A stretch of 12,172 bases of DNA from CAMLQK01 sp964654135 (GCA_964654135.1 CAZZHV010000034.1:1-12172); one strand, 5' to 3'. Shown: positions 6,830 to 12,149, counted from the stretch's first letter. A program made the numbers and translations. Notes: generated from the letters alone by a model not told the origin.

Positions 6830-6859
6830 GTGTACGAGTTAGTTGAAGCGACTCGTCAC
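6830..6859 (-). promoter_or_regulatory. hairpin in the rplK leader
   Basis: ACGAGT/ACTCGT (6834-6839 with 6851-6856), extended by GTG/CAC around one bulged base, inside the predicted rplK 5' leader. It could be an autoregulatory site, since L1 or L11 commonly binds its leader, but no specific L1 consensus was recognised. Confidence 0.35.
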
Positions 6860-6876
6860 ATGTGCGTAACGCGTCT

Positions 6877-6905
6877 ATTATACGACTTCTACCGCCAAAA
6901 GTCTA
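6877..6905 (-). promoter_or_regulatory. promoter of rplK
   Basis: On the minus strand TAGACT (6900-6905), a 17-base spacer and a perfect TATAAT (6877-6882), about 75 bases before the rplK start. It resembles the rplA promoter in having a TAG-type -35 with a perfect -10. Confidence 0.7.
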
Positions 6906-6920
6906 GGGTTACGAGGTCTG

Positions 6921-6948
6921 TTGAAAGAGTTAGGAAATATTGTATACT
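6921..6948 (+). promoter_or_regulatory. promoter of the first module gene
   Basis: TTGAAA (6921-6926), a 16-base spacer and TATACT (6943-6948), back-to-back with the rplK promoter. The leader to the GTG at 7000 is about 45 bases. Confidence 0.75.
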
Positions 6949-6999
6949 ATTTTTTGAGACAATTCGTCTTGAATCGAGAGAAATGGAACGGAGACGCTC

Positions 7000-7491
7000 G
7001 TGCCAAAGACAACTGTGGTGCCTGGAGGTTCTGCTACTCCGGACGTCGAGATGCGCTTTATCGAGCTCAAGTTCGGTGAAGAGCTGCTGATCAACCTGCT
7101 GGATGTCCGACGGCTGATCGAAGAAACCGCAACGAGCCTGCAAGAGGTCTGGAACAGGCAGCAAAAGTTTGCCCGATCAGTCTTCCTGGACGCCGAGGTG
7201 CTCGGTATTCCTATTGAGCTCATGCCTGCCACGATTTGGCCTGACGGCGAGATCGATCTGATGACCATGGGCTCAGCGTCTGGTCTGACCGAGGAGCTGC
7301 TGCCCGATGTCAAGTTCGACACCCAGGTGGACTACTACATCAGGATTGCTGATCCAGTACGCCTAGGCGGAAAAATGCCCACGGGCATCCTGGCACGTAT
7401 TCGCTCCGGCAAGAGGGACAACCCGTCCGCTTGGCATCATGTGGACGCCATCATGGCCTACAACAAGCTCACTTACAAGAGCTGCCATTAA
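7000..7491 (+). CDS. hypothetical protein, 163 aa, first gene of GC-rich module
   Basis: Not recognised. The start is GTG at 7000, with GGAG six bases upstream. The product is soluble. It opens with a probably flexible segment (MPKTTVVPGGSATPD), followed by a likely helical region (LLINLLDVRRLIEETATSLQEVWNRQQKFARS, read across residues 29-60) and a beta-rich, acidic C-terminal half ending in HVDAIMAYNKLTYKSCH. Codons end in C or G far more often than in rplK or nusG, suggesting a different origin. It has its own promoter. Its 3' UTR carries a hairpin and a complete hammerhead ribozyme, with no conventional terminator seen before the next promoter. No function is proposed. Confidence 0.75.
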   Translation: MPKTTVVPGGSATPDVEMRFIELKFGEELLINLLDVRRLIEETATSLQEVWNRQQKFARSVFLDAEVLGIPIELMPATIWPDGEIDLMTMGSASGLTEELLPDVKFDTQVDYYIRIADPVRLGGKMPTGILARIRSGKRDNPSAWHHVDAIMAYNKLTYKSCH

Positions 7492-7509
7492 CAGCCGCAT
7501 CTTCGCTCC

Positions 7510-7542
7510 GGATGGAGATCTATTTTTTTCTGATTTCCATCC
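7510..7542 (+). other. stable hairpin just upstream of the hammerhead cleavage site
   Basis: GGATGGAGAT (7510-7519) pairs with ATTTCCATCC (7533-7542), ten pairs including one G-U, around a 13-base T-rich loop. It would end 13 bases before the ribozyme cleavage site and so become the 3'-terminal structure of the cleaved mRNA. Confidence 0.7.
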
Positions 7543-7550
7543 TCTCGACA

Positions 7551-7599
7551 GCGTCAATGACTGTGTGGTCATTCTGATGAGTCCAAAAGGACGAAACGC
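7551..7599 (+). ncRNA. type III hammerhead self-cleaving ribozyme
   Basis: All core parts of a hammerhead are present in type III order. Stem III is GCGT (7551-7554) with ACGC (7596-7599). The cleavage triplet is GTC (7553-7555). Stem I is AATGAC (7556-7561) with GTCATT (7568-7573) and loop TGTGTG. The invariant CTGATGA is at 7574-7580. Stem II is GTCC (7581-7584) with GGAC (7589-7592) and an AAAA loop. GAAA is at 7593-7596. Every conserved core base matches the family consensus, and the layout is the same as in plant satellite RNA hammerheads. Cleavage is predicted between C7555 and A7556. It lies 60 bases after the stop of the 7000-7491 gene and on its strand, so it is most likely part of that mRNA's 3' UTR. 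Activity is inferred from the complete core, not shown. Confidence 0.93.
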
Positions 7600-7631
7600 G
7601 ACCGCGAACAGATAGCTGCTTACCACAATAA

Positions 7632-7660
7632 TTCCATTATCAGCACTTTCATTGTATAAT
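7632..7660 (+). promoter_or_regulatory. promoter of the second module gene
   Basis: A perfect TATAAT (7655-7660) preceded at 17 bases by TTCCAT (7632-7637), a weak -35. It lies after the hammerhead, so the second gene has its own transcript. Confidence 0.6.
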
Positions 7661-7722
7661 ATGAATATCATTTCATCCGAAATGTGTTCCCCTTGAGCAC
7701 GTGCTTACCCGAGGAGGAGTTC

Positions 7723-8118
7723 GTGAAACGTACCGGTATCCATCTGGCAGGACTGGCGTTCTACGCCGCAGCCGCCTGGAACTTCTACAAGCTGTTCACC
7801 ACTTTCAACTTCTGGTGGATGGTTCCTTCACTCGTTCTCTGCTTCACTGGTGTGTTCTTTACGGTCTGGGGCCTCGACGACAACCTCTACAAGGTGACGT
7901 CCGGCATCGTTCTCCAGCACAGGCACGCCGACGCGTACTACCAGCCGCTGATCATCATCCCTGGCGCCAACGGCGCCTCGACCATCATCCCCGGCCACAA
8001 TGTGGCGGAATCGTGGAGCTTGCTGCTTCGTGATGCTCGCGGGCATGAGGGCTGGGTCCACTTCGATCGAGATGTTCTCGGAGACCACCCGGTCAACTCG
8101 CACTACGTCGGCAGTTGA
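7723..8118 (+). CDS. small membrane protein with C-terminal soluble domain, 131 aa
   Basis: The start is GTG at 7723, because GAGGAGG lies about five bases upstream; the longer open frame from 7684 has no such site. Two membrane segments are predicted at about residues 6-24 and 29-50, separated by a very short turn, so both ends face the same side. The remaining 80 residues form a soluble domain beginning DDNLYKVTSGIVLQHRHADA, with a central IIPGHNVAESWSLLLRD and a WVHFDRDV stretch ending NSHYVGS. Similar short two-helix proteins with a small beta domain occur in phages and plasmids, but I cannot name a family. Codon use is GC-rich like its neighbours in the module. The TGA stop sits inside a hairpin loop. 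Confidence 0.75.
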   Translation: MKRTGIHLAGLAFYAAAAWNFYKLFTTFNFWWMVPSLVLCFTGVFFTVWGLDDNLYKVTSGIVLQHRHADAYYQPLIIIPGANGASTIIPGHNVAESWSLLLRDARGHEGWVHFDRDVLGDHPVNSHYVGS

Positions 8119-8125
8119 TGCCGAC
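8107..8125 (+). other. hairpin enclosing the stop codon
   Basis: GTCGGCA (8107-8113) pairs perfectly with TGCCGAC (8119-8125). The five-base loop GTTGA contains the TGA stop of the membrane-protein gene. Confidence 0.6.
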
Positions 8126-8137
8126 TGCTCTAAAGGG

Positions 8138-8194
8138 GTGTGGTGGTGGATGCTACATTTGTCGAATAATCGACCTGTAGTATCCCCACCACGC
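8138..8194 (+). other. long near-perfect hairpin in the 3' UTR of the second module gene
   Basis: Bases 8138-8157 pair with 8176-8194 over 19 pairs with one bulged T (8147) and two G-U pairs. A second stem GTCGA/TCGAC (8161-8165 with 8170-8174, ATAA loop) caps it after a small internal loop. It is followed directly by the terminator. No known ribozyme or riboswitch consensus was recognised. Confidence 0.7.
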
Positions 8195-8198
8195 TAAC

Positions 8199-8219
8199 CC
8201 ACCTTCTTGGTGGTTTTTT
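8199..8219 (+). terminator. intrinsic terminator of the second module gene
   Basis: CCACC (8199-8203), loop TTCTT, GGTGG (8209-8213), then six Ts. The 3' arm could instead pair with CCACC at 8186-8190 inside the upstream hairpin. Confidence 0.75.
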
Positions 8220-8229
8220 ATTGCAAAAA

Positions 8230-8277
8230 AAATTATTCTGGCGAGTTCCAAAAGGACGGAACGCTACAGAATAATTT
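8230..8277. ncRNA. structured element with degenerate hammerhead-like core
   Basis: An 11-pair outer stem (AATTATTCTG at 8231-8240 with CAGAATAATT at 8267-8276, plus A8230-T8277) encloses GC/GC and GTTCC/GGAAC pairs with GA and TA bulges. The interior CTGGCGAGTTCC (8238-8249) and CCAAAAGGACGGAACGC (8248-8264) line up with the hammerhead at 7574-7599. The second block matches 16 of 17 bases. Core A6 and A13 of the hammerhead are changed to G, and no stem I plus cleavage triplet is present upstream, so it is probably not a working hammerhead. It may be a decayed copy, a different ribozyme, or simply a processing hairpin. An A-run on the left means it could also act as a minus-strand terminator. 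Confidence 0.5.
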
Positions 8278-8303
8278 CAAGATTTTATATGTTGACGAGC
8301 GTA

Positions 8304-8312
8304 TGCTACAAT
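8304..8312 (+). promoter_or_regulatory. extended -10 promoter of the third module gene
   Basis: TGCTACAAT is an extended -10 (TGn plus TACAAT at 8307-8312). A TTGACG at 8292-8297 is too close (9 bases) to be its -35. Confidence 0.5.
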
Positions 8313-8374
8313 CCGCGCGTGATTGCACATGAACAATTCGGAGAACTCCACAACTCGACTCACTAGGAGTAGTC

Positions 8375-9337
8375 GTGAAGAAGCGTTCCTATGCCCGCCT
8401 GTTCACCGCCGCAGCTGTGCTGGTTGGCTCACTCCTCGGAGTTTCCAAGCCAGTCAGCGCCGAAGATGGTCGCGTTGCGCACATCGCTCACACCGACATC
8501 GGCATCTACTTCCGCACAGACCCCAACAACTGGGAGTCGCGCGGAGCACTTGCTGGTGTCGATGGTGATGAAGTGACGCTCCGGTGTGTGATCGAAGGTA
8601 TGGCAGTGGGCCAGTTCGAGAACCACATCTGGTACAAGGCCGATAACGCCAAAGGAAGCGGCCTGCTCCCGGATCACTTTCTTGACACGCCGGTCAAAGC
8701 CAACGAGTACCTCGCTGGCATGCCACGGTGTGACGACAATGGCTCGCAGCCACAAGCGGACATTCAGCAGGCGAAGACGCTGTTCTACTCGCCCAACCCA
8801 CGTCCGTGGGGCTTGCCCATCGAGGCGTTTACGGATCTTGATTTGCCGTACGCTGATTGGACGTCGGATAACTGCTCTTCGCAGAGAGCCGTGCCGTCCA
8901 ATTTGCCCAGCACGCTTGACACACTCTCCGGTTGGAGCGTGGCGCGACTCGGGCCGGTCTATTTCCTGGCGTCTGCTTCGGAGTCACAGAAGGCCCAGAT
9001 CCACAGGATCGTCTTGTTCGATCCTGGTTCCGAGGCCAACATGTCTGGCTGCGATCAGCAGTACGACATTAATGGTCTTCTGGCTAATTGGCTCAAGTCA
9101 GATGGTCAGAATCAATTGGTGATTTTCGCAGGCCACGACACTGAGATGAAGTCGTTCGCTGGTCTGTGGAAGCACTATCTGGCAGGCATCTGGAAGCAGC
9201 CGTTCGCCGATCGGGCAACCATCTGTGACTACAACATGATGGAGCATACGGCAGTTCTCCGTAATTTCGCAAACCAGGCACGTGCCTGGAGTGGATCCTG
9301 TCCGTCAGGTGAAAGCCTGACGATCTGGCACCCGTAG
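8375..9337 (+). CDS. secreted protein with SH3-like domain, 320 aa
   Basis: The start is GTG at 8375, with AGGAG five bases upstream. A clear signal peptide (MKKRSYARLF, then a hydrophobic core) ends at VSA, residues 27-29, so the protein should be exported. Residues about 35-120 resemble the SH3-like modules of secreted actinobacterial proteins: GIYFRTDPNNW, a central VTLRCVIEG with C71, HIWYKAD, LPDHFLDTP, and C119 as a likely disulfide partner. The C-terminal domain (about 175-320) has alternating strand and helix segments (RIVLFDPGSEANM, CDQQYDINGLLANWL, NQLVIFAGHDTEM, RATICDYNMMEH), suggesting an alpha/beta fold; no catalytic triad could be fixed. It may bind the cell surface of a partner. 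Codon use is GC-rich. A hairpin (9303-9322, CGTCAGG/CCTGACG) lies in the last codons. Confidence 0.85.
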   Translation: MKKRSYARLFTAAAVLVGSLLGVSKPVSAEDGRVAHIAHTDIGIYFRTDPNNWESRGALAGVDGDEVTLRCVIEGMAVGQFENHIWYKADNAKGSGLLPDHFLDTPVKANEYLAGMPRCDDNGSQPQADIQQAKTLFYSPNPRPWGLPIEAFTDLDLPYADWTSDNCSSQRAVPSNLPSTLDTLSGWSVARLGPVYFLASASESQKAQIHRIVLFDPGSEANMSGCDQQYDINGLLANWLKSDGQNQLVIFAGHDTEMKSFAGLWKHYLAGIWKQPFADRATICDYNMMEHTAVLRNFANQARAWSGSCPSGESLTIWHP

Positions 9338-9353
9338 GCTGGTGCAATCACGC

Positions 9354-9400
9354 CGCGTGGGGGTAGAAATATTGAGCCAAAAGCTCACTCTACCCCTGCG
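9354..9400 (+). other. two-stem structured element after the third module gene
   Basis: GGGGTAGA (9360-9367) pairs with TCTACCCC (9389-9396). An inner GAGC/GCTC stem (9374-9377 with 9383-9386) has a CAAAA loop, with an asymmetric internal loop (AATATT opposite AC) between them. An outer CGC/GCG (9354-9356 with 9398-9400) may extend it. No T-run follows on + and only a distant one on -, so it is not a normal intrinsic terminator. The family is not recognised. Confidence 0.55.
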
Positions 9401-9406
9401 TAAAAA

Positions 9407-9736
9407 CTAACGTTCTTTTCCAAGAGTTTTTACAGCTTGAATGATGCAGAAAGTTAGTGCGGACCATAGTGCGACATCTGCCAAGAAGTTCTTGTAAAAC
9501 TCCTCATGATACGCATTGCCGTCTTTGAGAATTGAAATAGACTCTACGGAATTGCACAGACTTGTAGATGGTTTCAAACTAAGATATGACAATGGATAGC
9601 CGCGTTGGACATCTACTAGACCAAGGTCTCCACATGACTTACTAGGCTCCTTGTGAGTAATAAAAACGCTATAAGCTGTAATTAATAAGCCTGCTAATAA
9701 TGAGATAGCTAATGTTCGAAAGATTTTTTTGGACAT
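9407..9736 (-). CDS. small two-helix membrane protein, 109 aa
   Basis: Not recognised. A hydrophobic segment at about residues 8-27 (TLAISLLAGLLITAYSVFI) follows a positive MSKKIFR start. A second lies at about 86-103 (LADVALWSALTFCII), before a basic KTLGKER tail. The roughly 55-residue middle has two cysteines (C35, C61) that could form a disulfide if it faces outside, as predicted for helix ends on the same inner side. The ATG at 9734-9736 has no strong ribosome binding site. It is convergent with the secreted-protein gene and divergent from the 9795 gene. Base composition is AT-rich, unlike the module on its left, so it probably marks the right edge of that module. Confidence 0.65.
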   Translation of the reverse strand: MSKKIFRTLAISLLAGLLITAYSVFITHKEPSKSCGDLGLVDVQRGYPLSYLSLKPSTSLCNSVESISILKDGNAYHEEFYKNFLADVALWSALTFCIIQAVKTLGKER

Positions 9737-9794
9737 ACGCGCAGCATAACAAACGGTCCTAAAATTTTAAATAGCGAACAGGAGATGTAGATAT

Positions 9795-10364
9795 ATGAAA
9801 AAACGGGATCTCTTAATTTTACTAATCGCACTTATTGCCATTGCTTTTGTTGGTGTTGCGTTTGTCGCGATACGTTTCTGGCCTGATAGTCGTGCGCAGA
9901 AATATGGCCCACAAGTGATGAGTGCTCTGGAGCAAGCAAGTACTGAGCTTAAGTCACCGCTCGCAGCCCTAGGCGTGCGAATAGATAATCCAGGGAACAC
10001 AGTCTGTGAAATGCATCCTGACCCGGAATTTAATATCTATGAGTGTACGGCTCAGGCATCAATACGGAGTGATGCCATGCCCAAGGACAGCAGTTTACAG
10101 GCAAAAATTGAAGTACTCGACAAAGCTTTGCGTGCGCAATCTTGGCAATACGGATCTAACGATTTTCACAAGTTTAAAGACTCAGGCGCTTTCGACTTTG
10201 ACGACATGCTACAACAAGGCCTAGCCATCCACTATACAAAGATGCAAAATAATACAGAATGCTATGTCGAAATTATGCTAAAAACAGCGCACGCAGTACC
10301 GAGCGAAAATGATAGTCTTACATGCGTTCGCCAGATACAATTGCCAGGTGAAAGAACTAAATAG
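9795..10364 (+). CDS. membrane-anchored protein, 189 aa, unknown
   Basis: The start is ATG at 9795, with AGGAG ten bases upstream. The N-terminus MKKRDLLILLIALIAIAF and the following hydrophobic residues form one membrane segment (about 5-27) with no clear cleavage site, so it is probably a signal anchor with the rest outside. The outer part contains four cysteines (in VCEMH, YECTA, ECYVE and LTCVRQ), suggesting two disulfides. It has a mixed-charge, soluble composition resembling type-IV-pilin-like or lipoprotein-like minor surface proteins, but no family can be named. It is followed after eight bases by the next gene, so the two are likely co-transcribed. Confidence 0.7.
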   Translation: MKKRDLLILLIALIAIAFVGVAFVAIRFWPDSRAQKYGPQVMSALEQASTELKSPLAALGVRIDNPGNTVCEMHPDPEFNIYECTAQASIRSDAMPKDSSLQAKIEVLDKALRAQSWQYGSNDFHKFKDSGAFDFDDMLQQGLAIHYTKMQNNTECYVEIMLKTAHAVPSENDSLTCVRQIQLPGERTK

Positions 10365-10372
10365 GTCAATAT

Positions 10373-11002
10373 ATGAAGAGCATTAACCTCCTTGCCCTCC
10401 CGGGCGCTGCCGAATTTACTCCCCAAGATCGCCTTACTCATTACGTTGCCGAACGTGGCGTTGACGAGGTGCTGGCTAACGCTGGTCGCGGCGCTTTGCC
10501 GACGGCTCAAGAGCTGCTTGAACGCACTGCCGATGCTCAACAAGCTGAGTACAAAGCACATCGCGTAGCTCAGGCAATGCATGGTCTTCTTGAAGGTTAT
10601 GTCCAGAACGCGCACCAGCTTGTTGGATGGCACAAAGAAAATCCAACATTGCATGCGCACAACGTTGAGCGACCTGCACTCGTAAACGTGCTGCGCGCCC
10701 AAGCGGGCTTGCCAATTGAGGGCGAAGAGCGTGAATCGTGGAGAGTCATGCTTGCTCGTTACAAACGACCGGGCATTTCATCAGTTATGATGCACTACAC
10801 TGTGTACCTAGATGAGCGTCGTCACATGGAGAATGGCCTTGATATTGGGCCTTTGGGAGACCAAATACACGCTGGCAACGGCTTGCTTGCCGACCGTCAG
10901 ATTAACGACTTCCCTGTTAACATCGCCGAAGTACCTGGTGTGGCAGACGCAATTATCGAAGATATCGATCTCATTCGCGAGCAAAACGGTATAGCAGCGT
11001 AA
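10373..11002 (+). CDS. hypothetical protein, 209 aa
   Basis: Not recognised. The start is ATG at 10373, eight bases after the upstream stop; the ribosome binding site is weak (AGGTC), so coupling to the upstream gene is likely. The protein is soluble and mostly helical by composition. The Ala/Gln/Glu-rich residues 20-80 (ERTADAQQAEYKAHRVAQ and neighbours) look like a helical bundle, then come a HKENPTLHAHNVERP stretch rich in histidine and a C-terminal segment DIGPLGDQIHAGNG. There is no signal peptide or membrane segment. It ends 3 bases before a bidirectional terminator that separates it from nusG. No function is proposed. Confidence 0.7.
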   Translation: MKSINLLALPGAAEFTPQDRLTHYVAERGVDEVLANAGRGALPTAQELLERTADAQQAEYKAHRVAQAMHGLLEGYVQNAHQLVGWHKENPTLHAHNVERPALVNVLRAQAGLPIEGEERESWRVMLARYKRPGISSVMMHYTVYLDERRHMENGLDIGPLGDQIHAGNGLLADRQINDFPVNIAEVPGVADAIIEDIDLIREQNGIAA

Positions 11003-11005
11003 AAG

Positions 11006-11034
11006 AAAACCAGCGCCCGTGGACGCTGGTTTTT
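11006..11034. terminator. bidirectional intrinsic terminator between the 10373 gene and nusG
   Basis: AAAACCAGCG (11006-11015) and CGCTGGTTTT (11024-11033) form a perfect ten-pair stem with an eight-base loop. T-runs lie on the right and A-runs on the left, so it can stop both the + gene and the minus-strand secE-nusG transcript. Confidence 0.92.
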
Positions 11035-11054
11035 AAACGAGGTGCTTATCTAGA

Positions 11055-11597
11055 TTAGACGCGCTTTACCTGAAGGCTGTCGAGCTCAACAGGAGTTTCA
11101 CGGCCAAACATGTTGACCAATACCTTGAGTTTACCCTTTTGAGAGTCAATCTCGTTGATTGCGCCGTCAAAGCCCTTGAATGGACCGTCAACGATGCTTA
11201 CAACTTCACCAAGGCGGAAGTCCATCTTGTGCTTAGGCTGTTCAAGGCCCATGCGCTTCTGGATTTTCTCAATTTCGTCTTTGCCAATAGGGGTTGGTTC
11301 GGTGCCTGAGCCAACGAAACCGGTAACACCAGGAGTGTTACGCACGATGTACCAAGCGTCTTCTGACATCTTGATTTCTACGAGTACGTAGCCCTGGAAG
11401 ATGCGCTTTTCGACAACACGGCGCTTGCCGTTCTTGATTTCGATCATTTTTTCCTTTGGTACGAGTACCTGGAAGATCTTGTCTTTCATATCGAGCGAGT
11501 CGGCGCGCTGGCGAATAGACTCAGCTACTTTTTCTTCGTAACCGCTGTAAGTGTGAATTGCGTACCATTGTTTGGTCGCGTCATATCGCTTATTCAT
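11055..11597 (-). CDS. nusG: transcription termination/antitermination factor NusG
   Basis: A 180-residue protein of normal length that binds RNA polymerase and links it to Rho and the ribosome. The NGN domain covers about 10-115 (QWYAIHTYSGYEEKVAESI, VLVPKEKMIEIKNGKRR, GYVLVEIKMSEDAWYIVRN, TPGVTGFVG). The KOW domain covers about 126-180 (LGEVVSIVDGPFKGFDGAI, LVNMFGRETPVELD). It starts at the ATG at 11595-11597, four bases after the secE stop, without a strong ribosome binding site of its own, so translation is probably coupled to secE. It ends ahead of the bidirectional terminator and does not continue into rplK. Confidence 0.98.
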   Translation of the reverse strand: MNKRYDATKQWYAIHTYSGYEEKVAESIRQRADSLDMKDKIFQVLVPKEKMIEIKNGKRRVVEKRIFQGYVLVEIKMSEDAWYIVRNTPGVTGFVGSGTEPTPIGKDEIEKIQKRMGLEQPKHKMDFRLGEVVSIVDGPFKGFDGAINEIDSQKGKLKVLVNMFGRETPVELDSLQVKRV

Positions 11598-11601
11598 AAT
11601 A

Positions 11602-12012
11602 TTACTTGATTAACACCTGTTTAAATATTTTATCTAGTCCAAAGTCGAGTACTGCTACTACGACACCGAAAATGACTGCAAAGATCATTACGGCAAGCGT
11701 CAATTGACGTGACTGCTTAAAGGTGAGCCATGTAACCTGACGAAGCTCTTTCCAACTGTTACGGAAGTAACGTGGGAACAAGATGCGACCGATAATACGG
11801 AAGAACTTGTACTTGCCTAAGCTCCGGCCAACTTTAACGAGACCACGACCAATGAGGCGAATCGGAGCGGTAAAACCACGCCAAATGGCACGGCCAAGGC
11901 TCGAGTTTGCATCAAGATCGCCAGTTACGGACTTGTTAGTGATTTCACGAACGGTTTCGATCTTGCGAATCCGCCGCTTGGGTTTTTGATCGTTTTGATC
12001 TGTATCAGCCAC
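11602..12012 (-). CDS. secE: preprotein translocase subunit SecE with N-terminal extension
   Basis: The single-span clamp subunit of the SecYEG protein-export channel. The conserved core is residues 80-136: RYFRNSWKELRQVTWLTFKQ followed by the membrane segment at about 105-128 (LTLAVMIFAVIFGVVVAVL). Minimal bacterial SecE is about 60 residues. Here an extra 80-residue N-terminal part is strongly basic (KPKRRIRKIE) with an amphipathic stretch (IRLIGRGLVKVGRSLGKYKF) that probably lies on the membrane surface. The start is GTG at 12010-12012, supported by AGGAGG with six bases of spacing. It is the first gene of the secE-nusG unit. Confidence 0.96.
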   Translation of the reverse strand: MADTDQNDQKPKRRIRKIETVREITNKSVTGDLDANSSLGRAIWRGFTAPIRLIGRGLVKVGRSLGKYKFFRIIGRILFPRYFRNSWKELRQVTWLTFKQSRQLTLAVMIFAVIFGVVVAVLDFGLDKIFKQVLIK

Positions 12013-12036
12013 TGCGTTCCTCCTCGGAATCTGTCA

Positions 12037-12066
12037 AACTAAAAAGCCTACTTATTACAGTAGGCT
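12037..12066 (-). terminator. terminator-like hairpin in the secE leader (possible attenuator)
   Basis: On the minus strand AGCCTACT (from 12059-12066) pairs with AGTAGGCT (from 12045-12052) around a six-base loop, then TTTTTAGT. It lies between the predicted promoter and the secE start, so it would end transcription early unless relieved. No T-run follows it on the + strand. Confidence 0.75.
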
Positions 12067-12077
12067 CCGATATGTCA

Positions 12078-12106
12078 AGGATATGCCTTTTTTCACATAA
12101 AGTCAA
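12078..12106 (-). promoter_or_regulatory. promoter of secE-nusG
   Basis: On the minus strand TTGACT (12101-12106), a 17-base spacer and TATCCT (12078-12083). Transcription would begin near 12071, just before the leader hairpin. Confidence 0.65.
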
Positions 12107-12143
12107 TGGCGCAACGCAGTATCCAAAATTACCCAGAGTACGA

Positions 12144-12149
12144 TATAGT
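12144..12149 (+). promoter_or_regulatory. possible -10 box of the gene starting at 12156
   Basis: TATAGT six bases before an ATG, the same TATAGTTA context seen at 1288. If used, the mRNA would be leaderless. No good -35 is seen. Confidence 0.3.

Noticed and set aside
7363..7671. A 102-residue minus-strand frame over the hammerhead region
   Set aside because: No ribosome binding site or recognisable composition; it crosses a well-supported gene and ribozyme.
7696..7705. Perfect palindrome AGCACGTGCT in the leader of the 7723 gene
   Set aside because: Ten bases is short, there is only one copy, and it is not placed like an operator relative to the -10 box.
8292..8312. TTGACG and TACAAT as a standard promoter before the third module gene
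   Set aside because: The spacing is only nine bases; the extended -10 reading was kept instead.
10770..10800. A minus-strand CTGATGA, suggesting another hammerhead
   Set aside because: There is no following stem II plus GAAA, and no cleavage triplet; it lies within a coding region and is a chance match.
6801..11054. The interruption as a transposon or prophage
   Set aside because: No transposase, integrase, terminal inverted repeats or target-site duplication could be found by eye, so no mobile-element feature is claimed.
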